Shown here piece by piece: positions 32,201 through 44,641 of a stretch of 64,000 bases of DNA. The notes under the pieces were generated by a model. It was not told the DNA's origin, ran no database searches, and saw only the letters and a program-made list of their open reading frames with translations. Numbering within the stretch: position 1 is the first letter of the stretch; every line of letters begins with the position of its first letter. This DNA comes from Diadophis punctatus similis (taxonomy: Eukaryota > Chordata > Lepidosauria > Squamata > Dipsadidae), in NCBI GenBank assembly GCA_023053685.1, contig JALIGW010000029.1, positions 3,048,501 to 3,112,500 on the forward strand. The letters are read 5' to 3'. The position numbers and the translations under genes were made by a program.

Positions 32201-34347
32201 CCCTTTTTAAGTTGTGTGGGCTGGTTTTTGCTCCTGGATAGTTTTGCTATATCGATATCTATTATTCTTATTCTTATTCATCATTATGTTGTATTGTTTT
32301 TTTAAATGTTTTTTTTATTTTGAATCAATCAGAGTCATTGGAAAAGGAGGAAGAGGAGGAGGAGGAGGAGGAGGAGGAAGAAGAAGATGTTCCCATCCAA
32401 AGTGTTTCTGTTATTGATCTGTAATGCAAACCTTGTCCATCTACTATTATCAAGAGAAGGCTAATTTCTATCAGCTAAAGCCAGAAACTGCTTTTCTATA
32501 TGAAATATAGACTGAAAACATTACGGCAAGCAGTACAAAGAGCCCATAAATAAGGAATTATTATGCCCTCTTTCTTGGATATGAATTGCCCGTTAAAAGA
32601 GTCATGACTTTGACTAAGAAGTGGACTGGTTCAAAAAACTGAAGAATGTGAACAAATATTAGAAACAGTAATTGCAGTTCTGTTTTTCTGAGTCAAGCGC
32701 TAAGGATGTGGACTTGGCTTAGTAAAGTGGCTCAGACCCACACTGCTGCTCCATAAAACAAGGCTGAAGCTCAGTCTCATAAAACACATTAGTCACTGTT
32801 ACGGGGCTAAGAATAAAGGGCAGATGGGAGAAACTGAGGGTGAAATAGGGGTTGAGAGGGGAGTAAGACTGGGATGCAGAAGATACATTGAATGCTGTCC
32901 AACTTGCTCCATGCTCCTTTCTCTTGGGCCCTGCTTGCTCTTTGTGGGTTGGAGGGGGAAGAGAATGAGGGGATGGTGACTCATGTTGCATTGGATTCCT
33001 GATCGCAAAGTTCAGTCTGGGGCAGAGTTTGAGGTTGGCGTCTCCTGCCATCTGCCTTTGTCTCATGGACTCTCTTATCCTGGAAACCAGCTGACTTGGT
33101 TCCGATTCCCAGCAGGGGACAAGGCCTAAGATGGGGCCATGGCCAAGAATGTGAGGAGAGCATAAAGCAGGCCAGGAAACAACCTTGAATTAACCACTAT
33201 TGTTTCATCACCACTCTTCATCCTCCGCCATCTGCCCTCTTATTGTTCACAGGTTGGCACACAGCAATGCCAAATCGCGGCCATTTAGAGGGCAATTTTC
33301 ACAGCAGATCTAATGAGACACATTCTGTGTGAGTGTGTCTGTAGGAAGGGAAGACTGAGAGAGATTGCTGCATTTGACTCTCAACTTTTCATTTTCAAAG
33401 CCTGAAGAAAAAGAAAAATGCCTGATCTTATTAAATGGTATGATCTGAGAAATCACCCAGCTTCACTTTGACTTAGAGTAAAGGTGAACAATTTGAGGAG
33501 GTACACATGACCCTTGATAACCTTGAACAAGGCATTCCAAAATGCCTCATCAAATTGCAGTTTTTGATGGCAAAGAAGGAGTAAAGTGCCAAAAACATGC
33601 CTGGAGAGTTAATCATATCATTGCATTTAATTTTAATTACATAAAAGAATGAATAAAATGTAGTTTATGTCCTCCTGGAATTATCCCTCCACCACTTTGG
33701 CCCAGAAAGATTGTGCGTCCTGCTTTAGAATCAGAAACGTGGTTTGGGGAGAAGCATTAACATACATCCCTATTGTGTCATGATCCCAACTGGAAATCAA
33801 GTAAATTTGTAATTTTGAAGTATAAGTTCATAGGTTATTACTTCAAATCGTATTATACTGTCCTTGAAAGGAGAAAAAAAATATGCACAATGTGTGAGAA
33901 TTAAAACTGACAAGCTCAAAAGTCAGCAATCCGACCACTAGACTGGACCACTGCAGTAACAAGGAAGAGGTCAAAATCTTTCTTCCCACATACAAGTGGG
34001 GCATCTTGAATATATGGCCCTATGAGAGAAAAAGATGCAAAGACTGAATTTTGAATTCACTACAAAAAATGGTTGCATTTTCTAGTTTGCAGTCATTTTT
34101 TAGTGGCTTTCTGAATTTTTGTAACAAAATTATTTATAGAGGTCTGCACTTTATGACTTCTAAATCTGAAATCAACCAAAAGATGTCTGAGAGACAAATT
34201 AGCCATCAATAGCCACATTAACACAAACAATATCTATAGACTATAGAAAAGAGACAATCAACAAGTCAAAAAAGGGAAGAAAGAGACCCAAGTGCCTCTC
34301 CATCAGCAATCAGCACCCAGATCAGCATAGAATAACTCCAAGGTTAA
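32201..34347. other. Intergenic DNA, no gene seen
   Basis: Contains a GGA repeat (32348-32385). The 115-codon ORF at 32719-33066 has no recognisable domain. Confidence 0.4.
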
Positions 34348-34355
34348 CATCAGAC

Positions 34356-34797
34356 CAGTGGTGGGTTCCTACCGGTGCGGTCCACTCTATTGCACAGGTA
34401 GTGGCGGGCTGGTGACGTCATCAAGAAGTTACTGACCCGGTGCAGTCGGTTGCCGATCCCTAGGAGCCGCCATCTTTTTTCACGAATTTTTCGGCGTTTT
34501 TTTGCTTCTGCGCATGCGCGGAAGCAAAATTGCGCCGAAATCTCACGAGGGGATGTGCGTGCGTGTGATATTTCAGCGAGATTTTGCTTCCGCCCATGCA
34601 TGGAAGCAAAAAAATCACTGAAATCGCACGTGGGCGGGGATTTCCTTGCAAGATTTTGGCGAGATTTTTCTTCTGCGCATGAGCAGAAGCAAAATCGCGT
34701 GAGGGGAAGCGCGCACATAGCAAGCGCGCGAGCGCACGAAATGTGGTGATGCACGTGCAGCGCACTGGTAGCAAGGTAAGAGAGCAATCCGCCCCTG
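34356..34797. mobile_element. hAT-type MITE, family B, long form, exact 8-bp TSD
   Basis: The 442-bp element has ends cagtggtgggttcctacc and gagcaatccgcccctg. It is flanked by CATCAGAC at 34348-34355 and 34798-34805. The interior repeats a palindromic unit around ttctgcgcatgcgcggaagc. The alanine/histidine-rich ORFs on both strands come from these palindromes. Confidence 0.9.
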
Positions 34798-35032
34798 CAT
34801 CAGACCAACAATCAAGTAAACAATGCCTCAATCAAGAAACTGCCAAAAAAGCCAACAGCAAACAGCCCAACCAAATAATCTCTAAGACTACCCCCACGGA
34901 CACTGACAGGCAAGTCACCAGAATATAAACTGACAGCAAACAGTACTCCTTACTACCACTGATGATGTTACCTAGTTTGGGTAATGAAAGGTCTGCAAGA
35001 AAACAACCAAGGTCAGAGAGCACCATGGACCC

Positions 35033-35286
35033 CTGTATTTACAACGGCTGGAGTGTCCAGGGTCCTGGGTACACCATTTGTGACCTTCCCAGCTGACTTC
35101 CCAAACAAAGTCAATGGGAGAAGCCAGATTTGCTTAACGACCATGTTATTTATTTAACGATTGCAGTGATTTGCTTAGCAACTGTGGCAAAAAGGTGGTA
35201 TAATTGAGCACAATTCAGTTATTGACTGCCCTGCTTAGCAACAGAAGTCCCAGTCTCAGTTGTGATCATAAGTTGAGGACTACATC
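35033..35286. mobile_element. tagtcctcgactta-family MITE
   Basis: Starts cctgtatttacaacggctgg and ends gatcataagttgaggactac. It includes ttaacgattgcagtgatttg and agcaactgtggcaaaaaggt, typical of this squamate family. Confidence 0.6.
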
Positions 35287-35644
35287 TATGCAACACCAAC
35301 ACATACTGTATATAAAAAAAGCAGGACTTGCCTTGTAATGTCCCATTTGCTATCTTCCTGATTTTGACCTCCTTTTCTGGAATACCCCTGGTTATGCTTC
35401 ATGTGAGTCAGCCCCACTATGTAGACCATACCAAGAAATGAACTCCACATGATTAAAATTAATGTTATTAATTTTGGCTATAATAACAGAATCTTGCAAG
35501 TCTTTACATCACTACATTCGCCCTTATGCCTGAGTCTTTTGCAAATGCTGCCTTAGTCTTTTGCAAATGCTTCCTTGTTTTCAATTCAAGCCAAACACTT
35601 CCCAGGATTCATATATACTCAGGACAACTTCGCACTGCAAAAAC

Positions 35645-35730
35645 CTGACTTCATTTATTTATTTATTTAATTTATTTAATTTATATTCCGCCTATCTCAC
35701 TGTTACAGTGATTCTGGGCAGCTTACAATA
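35645..35730 (-). repeat. L2-like LINE tail fragment
   Basis: A TTTA-rich tail followed by tatattccgcctatctcac, then tgattctgggcagcttacaa, reads as the antisense 3' end of an L2-like element. Confidence 0.45.
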
Positions 35731-36311
35731 TGACTTCATGAGTTGCCTTTCCTCCTTTTGACAATTTGTCACCATCACCCATTTCTACTTTCTCTTTTAT
35801 TTGGACCCAGCCCAGCAATTATTCCAGGTAAGTGAAGTTATTCAGATGAAAATATAATCTATGGCTTTGCATATGGCATATATAATGGCATATATATACA
35901 ATCAATCAATCAATCAATCAAAGAAAAGAAACTTTAAAAATGAGGGTATCAATACAATCTCAGGTCCACTTAGAGTAGAGTTCAATAAGACTTCATTTCA
36001 ATAAAAGCATTGGTATGTCTGTATACCTATATTTCTTTATCTCCAACAAGAAGAAGTTATTAAACTGCATCAATTATAAATAATTTGCAATGATTTTATG
36101 AACTGTTTCCATGAGTATGTTGATGCAGACAAATTATAGGGTTAACTTCTAACTTTTATAATTTTCAGAATTTCTTCAATAAAGCCAGTTACTAAGTTTT
36201 CATGGGAGTAAATGTGACATCTGGTGGTGAGAGGCAGTAGGACTGATATCCTGTGAACAAAAATATTTTTCCTCCTCTTATGCTGATTTTGATATCACTT
36301 AAAAGGTCTCG

Positions 36312-36673
36312 TGAGGGACGCGGTGGCTCAGTGGCTAAGACGCTGAGCTTGTCAATCAGAAAGGTCGGCAGTTCGGCGGTTCGAATCCCTAGCGCCACGT
36401 AACGGATTGAGCTCCTGTTACTTGTCCCAGCTTCTGCCAACATAGCAGTTCGAAAGCATGTAAAAATGCAAGTAGAAAAATAGGGACCACCTTTGGTGGG
36501 AAGGTAACAGCATTCCGTGCGCCTTCGGCGTTTAGTCATGCTGGCCACATGACCACGGAGACGTCTTTGAACAGCGCTGACTCTTCGGCTTTGAAACGGA
36601 GATGAGCACCACCCTCTAGAGTTGGGAACGACTAGCGCATATGTGCGAGGGGAACCTTTACCTTTACCTTTAT
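36312..36673 (+). repeat. Sauria-type SINE with ACCTTT tail
   Basis: A tRNA-like head (gcggtggctcagtggctaag, then cggttcgaatccc) leads into a body with ccgtgcgccttcggcgttta, gtcatgctggccacatgacc and gagttgggaacgactagcgc. It ends in repeated accttt. This is the classic squamate SINE, mobilised by Bov-B-type RTE machinery. Confidence 0.85.
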
Positions 36674-36899
36674 TTGACCAATTTCTCTACTTAGTAAAGC
36701 TTTTTTAGGATTTTTCAGTCTCTAGTAAACTTACCCAAACTATTTGTCTTGTTGTTACTGGATTGATACTCTTCCCCTTATGAGCTTGACCAATTTCTCT
36801 ACTTAGTAAAGCTTTTTTAGGATTTTTCAGTCTCTAGTAAACTTACCCAAACTATTTGTCTTGTTGTTACTGGATTGATACTCTTCCCCTTATGAGCTA
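36674..36899. repeat. 112-bp tandem duplication next to the SINE
   Basis: The segment starting ttgaccaatttctctactta and ending ccccttatgagct occurs twice in tandem, 36674-36785 and 36786-36897, almost without differences. It begins exactly where the Sauria SINE tail ends. Confidence 0.9.
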
Positions 36900-37830
36900 G
36901 CAACTTCTTATTTATAGCGATGTTTGTAGTAATATTATAATAATATTGACTAATTTTTGGAGTTTTAAAATGAAATTTCCAGTTTGGACTGGCAGTTGTT
37001 GACGCTATGTCCCAAAAAGAAGCCATCCATAGAAGGCCACATGGCCACCCGTATCTGGGAACAGTCAAGATTTAAAATTGTGTAGGTCATGAAGAGTTGT
37101 GCAATTGAAAAATCAACGTATTTACCCAAATAGAAACCTAATCCATTTAAAAGACCATTCTTCCTGGTTTATTATTTTTTAAATGTTTTAATCATTATTT
37201 ACATGCAGTGGGAATTGCTGTGATCTAACAATGAAATCTCTTTGCTTTTTGCAGGAGTGATCTGTCACTCTTCCTTTGCGGGAAACAGAATGAGTAAGAT
37301 TTCTTCATTGGTCCAAGTGTACAAATGCAGCAGAATTAAGTTGTAGAGGCTAGGATTGTATTACCTCCGAGGACAATGGGAACAATCACATTTAAAGTAT
37401 GCTCCTAGGTTACCAACAGCAATAATAGTTCCTCTTGAGGTTTAGTCATACAAAAAAGAAAAGAACAGGATGAGCCTGCTTAATTCTGAATATGTGCTAT
37501 TTTTCTAATCATAAAGATTTGGCTTTGCATACTACCAGATGTGACAGCATCTAGTTCACCTTGGCTGACCTTGAAAAAAAGCTAGGCAAGTCAGGTCAGG
37601 TTACTAATACTTAGGTGACTACTAAGAAACCACAGGGCTGTAGGCTAACCCAGAAAATAAAACACTTAAAAAATGGAAGAAGGAAATAGCAAGTCACTTC
37701 CATGTTGCTACCAAGCAAGTCCCATGGATGTGGATAGGTAGTCTCCAAGAGACAAACTTGAGTTGAGGCCACCTTTATATGTCACCTTTATTTATGACAT
37801 GGGAAAACTGCCTACCAATGCTCACATTAG
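36900..37830. other. Intergenic DNA, no gene seen
   Basis: No element or exon recognised. Confidence 0.4.
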
Positions 37831-37832
37831 CC

Positions 37833-37915
37833 CAGGGTTTCTCAACCTTGCCAATTTTAAGATGTGTGGGCTTCAACTCCCAGAACTCCCAGTTTCTCCA
37901 CCAACATCCCGGGCT
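37833..37915. mobile_element. Half of a foldback hAT element
   Basis: Only the left arm is present (cagggtttctcaaccttgcc, then gcttcaactcccagaact). The right arm is missing. Confidence 0.55.
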
Positions 37916-37947
37916 ACCTGCCATAAAAGACCATTCCTTCCCCTCCA

Positions 37948-38024
<77 letters not shown>
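37948..38024. repeat. (TAG)n microsatellite, 77 bp
   Basis: Pure trinucleotide run. Serine and valine runs in ORFs here are translations of it. Confidence 0.97.
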
Positions 38025-38523
38025 AAATGCCTACTTTGAGTTTCTGGTTTTTTTTTTTAACATTTGCAACAGCGGAAGAATATAATACTGACCATTGATT
38101 TGAAGTTTTTTTCTTTTAACTGGGCAAAGTTGTTGAGAGTTCTACCAATTCCCCCCCCCCCTTCTTCTAACTCAAATATAAAACAGTTGTTCTATTAGTC
38201 CTCAAAAGACCTGCCCATAGAAGGGGAAGCAATTGAGATTGGCTTTCTTGGTGGGTGGGTGGGTGGATGCGAATGGATGAAAAGAAGCAGCCAAATTTTT
38301 CAGTTGGGGACCAGGTTAACTGCAGTCTGTACAGCACTGGGTTGGGGCCACAGTGGAGGAAGAGGTTGACATTCCGAAAAAGATTTCTTAAACCAGTTTC
38401 ATTTCCAACTGGTTTACACATGGGAAACAAGCCTCTTCTTTCCATGATTGTCACCTGCTCTTGGATCAGGCGGTAGTATTCTAAGGCCTTTTCTGTACTG
38501 CAGGCTTTAAGGTACTTGGCTCC

Positions 38524-38729
38524 TGTTATGTATTCAGACTAAACTGTTTACTCCAAGGTCTGCTATTCTGAGCGGGAAAATGGAGACCGCTGATTGGTTG
38601 AACCAGCTGACAGCCCTGTATAAAAGGGAGAGCTGTCAGCCTGGTTCCTTTGCTGGATCTAACTGTTATACAATAAAGAGCTGTTAGTTACACTACTGCC
38701 TCCAGCCTCTTCAGTACCAGGACTTAACA
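38524..38729 (+). mobile_element. Solo LTR with exact 5-bp TSD
   Basis: The 206-bp sequence begins TGTTATG and ends CTTAACA, and is flanked by GCTCC at 38519-38523 and 38730-38734. It contains a TATA box (ctgtataaaaggg) followed by a polyadenylation signal (caataaag), the U3-R order of an LTR. No internal retroelement coding sequence flanks it, so it looks like a solo LTR left by recombination. The LTR class (Ty3-like, copia-like or other) cannot be told by eye. Confidence 0.85.
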
Positions 38730-38734
38730 GCTCC

Positions 38735-40765
38735 TATAGGTATAAACTGCAAACGAAGCCTGCTTGAGAACTCTCTTTCTAGATTTCAACCCATCCTTCG
38801 CTTTTTCTACAGTGGTGGCCTGATATTCTCTCATGACCCATGATTACCCCAGTCCATGACTGGTAGAGTTCCCTGGCAACAATGAGAATGTAGTTTTTCA
38901 ACTAGCTTTTGTAACAGTATAGCTATGCCTAGCCATGCCCTCAGGATGGGGGAAGATGACATCCATATGTCATACAACTAAGTGAATTGCTAAGCATCCA
39001 GGAAACTGGTTGGTCTTCCTTATCCAGGAAGCAAATTTTAGGGTAGTTGTTGAAGAGACTGTCAAGAAATCAGTGGCTGAAATTGTTTTTTCAGTGCTGA
39101 AAAATCTGAATTTTCATTTAGAAGAGCAGCATGAGTTGACTTGTGGGTGCCAATTGGTAAGACATCACATTTTATCCTGAAATACAAGAACAAGTAGAGA
39201 GAGATGAATAAATGGAAAATCCTGAAAGAAACTTTGGGGTTTGCAGGCATAATCTGGGGGTGTGACCCACTAGAACCAGAAAGCAGGGTGTTTTTTTTTC
39301 TTAAAAAGGAAGAAGGGGAAGGAGTTCTGACTTTAAATTACTTCCAGATCTCTCTGGAGAAAATTGTGCAGAAAATGAAGTCATTATTTTATCATACAGC
39401 TTGATTGTACAGGGAAATAACTTGTAGTCAAAATATTTGGAAAGGATCCATTTTACCACTTAATTTCCTGATTAATTTTGCAGGTGGAGCAAATCAGGAA
39501 TAAATCTGACTATGTAAGTGACCTATCAAGCTATTACTTACATCAGAAGTGGACTCATGGTTTGGAACCAGGCTTCAGCAAGCCTTCTTCCAGACAGATG
39601 ACTCCAAGCAAGGACCAGGCATTGTTTCTTTGTTGTCATCTACAAGCAACTGACTTTCCACAGTCTAACTATGCATACATCCAGTACAGTTCTGACCCCA
39701 GCATTGAGTGGCTGACTGGGCAAGATCATAATCATAAATACTCCCATTATATCCTTTGTGGTGGATGTTCTTCTATGACTTAATTTTTGTTTTGTTTTTA
39801 ATTAATCCTTGAATTATTGCTGAAATATTTTCCCCCAGAAAGAATTTGTTTCAAATGCTTGAGGTTGTCATATTATTATTTAAAAAACAGAAATGTCTAT
39901 TTCATTGCCACAAAGATGATAAATAAAAACCACTCTTTATTGTATATTATGATGTTATAGCCATTCTCTTTCCATGAAAGAGGAACATTGTAACGCCATA
40001 ATTCTTTCAAGTTAAATTTAATATTTGGATTTTATCTGCTTGCAGATTTACATCTCTACCTGTACTGTATACATATTCGCTTTCATCTGAAGAATTGCCA
40101 ACTATCACCCATTTACCCATCTGTTGGCCCACTATTGATGTCCAGTAGTATTTTAAAGAATATATTTTAACTGCACTTTTGATGGGGCAAGATTATACCC
40201 TTCATAATACCCATGGATAATGACCGCTCACCTGAAATTCAGATTAGGCAAAAGAAGAAGAGAGCAGCCTGCCATGTCACGGAAGTCAGCTTTTACAGAA
40301 CTACTTTAAGAGACATTTCTGCTGTGTGGCAAAACAGTCTTTTATTTTTGATGAAATGAACCATTAACTGTGTCTTAACTTGGCTTGATTCCCAGAAACT
40401 CTGGGAGTTGAAATATGGTTTAAACCTGATGTGACCTGACACCATAGGAGCAGAGGTGCAATGTTCACTCAACAAGTCTGGGGTTGTTTTTTTCCTGCAC
40501 CCTACAGTTTTAATTTGAATTTGAAGGAATTCCATGAACAAGTCAAAGTGGAAGACGCAGGCAGTGGAACCAGGTGGATGTTGGTAACACCATCTTGCTA
40601 AATCACTTCTGCCTGAGGGAAATAATCTTAGGTGACTTTTCAAAACACTATCCACAGAGAAGGCTGCCAGAGGGCCTAAGACATTTTTAAGCCTGGGAAA
40701 AGTGAGCATCTATATCTACCCATATCTTATCAAAATGACTATGAGCATATTTACATTTAGGCAGG
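38735..40765. other. Intergenic DNA, no gene seen
   Basis: A 101-codon ORF at 39478-39783 and a 138-codon ORF on the - strand at 40293-40709 show no recognisable family features. Confidence 0.4.
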
Positions 40766-40769
40766 AAAA

Positions 40770-42032
40770 ATCAAAGGTATGTACAGGTTAGGTGACACCT
40801 GGCTCAAAAACAGTAACTGTGAGAGGGACCTTGGAGTCCTAGTGGATGATCACTTGAATATGAGCTAGCAGTGCGCAGCAGCAGCCAAAAAAACTAATAC
40901 AATCCTGGGTTGTATAAACAGAGGCATAGAATCAAGATCACGTGAAGTATTAGTACCGCTTTATAAAATCCTAATAAGACCACACCTGGAATACTGTAAC
41001 CAATGGTCACCATACTACAAAAAAGATGTTGAGACTTTGAAAAAAGTTCAGAGAAGAGCAACTAAGATGATCAAAGGTCTGGAGACTAAAACATATGAAG
41101 AACGGCTGTGGGATTTGTGTTTGGCTAGTCTAAAGAAAAGAAAATTAGTGGTGACATGATAGCAGTATTCTGGTATTTGAGACGGATCAAATTATTCTCC
41201 AAAGCACCAGAGGGCAACAAGAAACAATGGTTGGAAACTAATCAAAGAGAGAAGCAACCTGGAATTAAGGAGAAACTTCCTAACAGTGAGGACAATTAAC
41301 CAGTGGAACAGCTGGCCTTCAGAAATCGTGAGCGCTCCATCACTGGAGATTTTTTAAGAAGAGACTAGACAGTCACTTATCTGAAATGGTATAAGTCCGT
41401 GGTGGCGAACCTATGGCACACGTGCCACAGGTGACACGCGGAGCCATAGCGGCGGGCACACGAGCGTTGCCCACCGGCAAACCGGAAGTGCGGAAAAACG
41501 CACTTCCGGTTTGCCAGTGAGCTGTTTTTTGCACTCCGGAGGGTTCAGGGAAGCTCCCTGAAGCCCCGGAATGCAAAAAACTACAAAACGGACAAACCGG
41601 AAGTGCGGAAAAACGCACTTCCGGTTTGCCGGTGAGCTGTTTTTTGCACTCCGGAGAATTCAGGGAAGCTCCCTGAAGCCCCGGATTGCAAAAAACGACG
41701 AAACGGACAAACCGGAAGTGCATTTTTCCGAACTTCCGGTTTGCCCATTTCGTCGTTTTTTACTGTCCCAGGCTCCGGTAAGGCCTTTGCGCGGGGGTGG
41801 GGGTGTGTGCGCATGCGCAGGGGGCAGCATGGGGGGGTGTTGTGCGCATGCGTGGGGGGGAGGGAATGGGCGTGAGAATGCGAGCGCGCTCTAGCGCACG
41901 CACCCCCCCCCTTTTTGGCACGAGAACCTAAAAAGGTTCGCCATCACTGGTATAAGTTCTCCTGCTTGAGCAGGGGGCTGGACTAGAAGACCTCCAAAGT
42001 CCGTTCCAGCTATATTCTATTCTAACAGAAGA
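40770..42032 (+). repeat. CR1 LINE 3' part, split by a hAT element
   Basis: RT C-terminal reading: CINRGIESRSREVLVPLYKI followed by LIRPHLEYCNQWSPYYKKDV and QRRATKMIKGLE, then stops. The 3' end continues after the hAT insertion as ctgcttgagcagggggctgg plus actagaagacctcc at 41950-42032, ending near tattctattcta. Confidence 0.85.
41397..41949. mobile_element. hAT-type element in CR1, exact 8-bp TSD
   Basis: The 553-bp element has ends ccgtggtggcgaaccta and ggttcgccatcactg. It is flanked by GTATAAGT at 41389-41396 and 41950-41957. A ~115-bp internal unit (aaccggaagtgcggaaaaac ... ccctgaagccccgg) is duplicated. Confidence 0.87.
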
Positions 42033-42249
42033 TCAGGGTAAGATATGTTCCTCTGTCCAAGTGTTAACAGTTGATGGGTAATTCTTTCTTATGGTTCTTC
42101 AATGTAAAACTGAATTTGCTTTCAAATACAGAATATTTTCACTCAGTAACCACAATAATTTGAGCCTGCTATTCCAGGAAGAGAAAAAAAAGAAATTGCT
42201 ATCTCCTTCCCATGTTTTTAAATAGGCTGTATCTCTTCATTTCCAAAAA

Positions 42250-43368
42250 CCCAGAACAGGGGAAGTCTTGGTAGACAATCACTTAACTATAAGCCAGAAG
42301 TGTGCTGCAGCTGCCAAAAAAAGCCAACACAGTCCGGAGTGTACTAACAGAGGGATAGAAACAAGGTCGCATGAAGTATTAGTATCGCTTTATAATGCCT
42401 TGGTAAGACCACACTTGGAATACTGCATCCAGTTTTGGTTGCCACGATATAAAAAAAGATATTGAAACTTTAGAAAGAGTGCAGAGAAAAGCAACAAAGA
42501 TGATTAGGGGACTGGAGCCTAAAATACGTGAAGAATGGTTGCAGGCATTGGATATGTCTAGTAGTTTAATGAAAAGAAGGGCTGGGGTGACATGATAGCA
42601 GTGTTCCAAAATCTAAGGTGCTACCACAAAGAAAAGGGAGTCAACCTATTTTCCATAGCACCTGAAGGCGGAACAAGAAGCAATGGGTGTAAATTAACCA
42701 AGGAGAGAAGCAACGTAGAACTAAGGAGAAATTTCCTGACAGTGAAAATAATCAGTGAAACATTTTGCCTTCTGAAGTTGTGGTTGCTCCATCACTGGAG
42801 GTTTTTAAGAAGAGATTGAGCAGCCATTTGTTTGAAATGGTATAGGGCCGTGGTGGCGAACCTATGGCACGCGTGCCACAGGTGGCACGCGGAGCCATAG
42901 CGGAGGGCACGCGAGCGTTGCCCACCGGCAAACCGGAAGTGCGGAAAAACGCACTTCTGGTTTGCCGGTGAGCTGTTTTTTGCACTCCGGAGGGTTCAGG
43001 GAAGCTTCCTGAAGCCCCGGAATGCAAAAAACTACAAAATGGACAAACTGGAAGTGCATTTTTCCGAACTTCCGGTTTGCCCATTTCGTCATTTTTTACC
43101 GTCCCAGGCTCCGGTAAGGCCTTTGCAGGTGTGTGTGTGTGTGTGCGCATGCGCAGGGGGCAGCATGGGGGGGTGTTGTGCGCATGCGTGGGGGGGAGGG
43201 AATGGGTGTGGGCATGCGAGCACGCGCTAGTGCGCGCACCCCCCCCTTTTTGGCACGCAAACCTAAAAAGGTTCACCATCACTGGTATAGGGTCTCCTGC
43301 TTGAGCAGGGGGTTGGACTAGAAGACCTCCAAGATCCCTTCCAACTCTGTTATTCTGTTATTTTCTCC
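42250..43368 (+). repeat. Second CR1 LINE 3' part, split by a hAT element
   Basis: RT C-terminal reading: CTNRGIETRSHEVLVSLYNA followed by LVRPHLEYCIQFWLPRYKK. It is clearly diverged from the CR1 copy 1.5 kb upstream. The 3' end resumes after the insertion with ctgcttgagcagggggttgg and ends at ccaactctgttattctgtta. Confidence 0.85.
42848..43284. mobile_element. Second hAT-type element in CR1, exact 8-bp TSD
   Basis: The 437-bp element, closely similar to 41397-41949 but with one internal unit, is flanked by GTATAGGG at 42840-42847 and 43285-43292. Confidence 0.87.
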
Positions 43369-44633
43369 TCTGCCTATCAGTTCCCACTGAAAACTGTGAT
43401 GATGGCATGGCACTAGTTATACAGCTCAGTGGTTTTGCACTGTAGAGTCTGTATAGTTGTTTATATAGCAGAGATGGTGGTAACTATGCATGCACACATG
43501 GAGAAGAGCAATGACCTGTTTGAACTCAGAACCTAAGATGACGGTGTAAAGTTTAATGTACTTTATACTGCTTGTATAATTAAGGGAATCCAAGCTTAAC
43601 TTTTTTCCAAGATTATGAAACAGACTAGAAGGATTGATATTGGTTCATTATTAAAGTTGATTACACAGTTACAAATAGATTTCAAAGTTCCAAAACCACA
43701 TGACCAAATGACAACAGTTCCTGCAAATGGGGAAATAGCCTATTCAAAACACCGTGGAGCTTCAGCTTTGCAAGTTGCCAAACTGCAACTTTTTGACTGC
43801 TATAACAGTGGATAAATTCTGGAGGAAAACGGATCCAGTAATTTGAAGGACTCCTTGAAGCAAAAGGCTGAATATGAAAAGTAGCTTGCTGTTTGGCCTG
43901 GAGTGAAAGCTTTCAGGGTGCTGAGTACCATGGACCTTTGTGAACATCTGTTCTTGGAAAAAACACAGGGGCTTTTCTTTATTGGTTGTTAGGAGATCAT
44001 TAAAGGAAGTGTTTTTCTGGCATTCTTTTGTCTTTAAAAAAATAAACTCTTTTTTTCAATAGATTTCTGTTCTTTCAAAACTAAAACATACATTTTAGGA
44101 ATATGCAAATAAATTCCTTACAAGAGTATTTTTTTTTCCTTTGCTTTTCTGGAAACAGAATTTTAAACTTAATCATGTCCATTTTATTGTGTAAACTGTA
44201 AACTCTTTAGGCAATCATATTAATGGTCCACATGAGTTTTTCCATGTAGAGGCCTCTTCTATTCTTGCCACTATAATCAAATTAGGCACAATTTCCTGTT
44301 TTGCCTGTACATCCAAGAAGTAATCTTAATGGTACATTAGGGACAAAGTAGCATGCTCTGATTTTTTTTTTTACAGTGTCAAGCACCTCATTCCAATATG
44401 CTTGATTTTTTTCACCCACCCATCACATCTGACAATCATCTATTCTTATCCCTGCATATTACAAATGGAATTATTTTTTTTCTCCTCATGGAGGTATCAA
44501 AGATCCCTTTGCTCTCTTATATTCAGTTTGATATTGAACCCATTGGCCTGACTTAGGGGTTAAATGTGGGACCATCTAGGCTTGAAAGGGATGCGAAAAC
44601 AGATTGTTGTTATATGTCTTTGCCTTTATCAGT
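43369..44633. other. Intergenic DNA, no gene seen
   Basis: No exon or element recognised. Confidence 0.4.
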
Positions 44634-44641
44634 ATCACAAA

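Noticed and set aside
34350..34831. Overlapping ORFs on both strands with repeated ASAHAQK-like segments
   Set aside because: They arise from palindromic ctgcgcatgcgcag units of a hAT MITE and exist on both strands for that reason.
37948..38024. Possible CRISPR-like or coding repeat
   Set aside because: It is a pure TAG trinucleotide run without spacers, in a vertebrate genome.
39478..40709. ORFs of 101 and 138 codons
   Set aside because: No recognisable domain, no splice context and no conservation evidence; lengths are within chance in this sequence.
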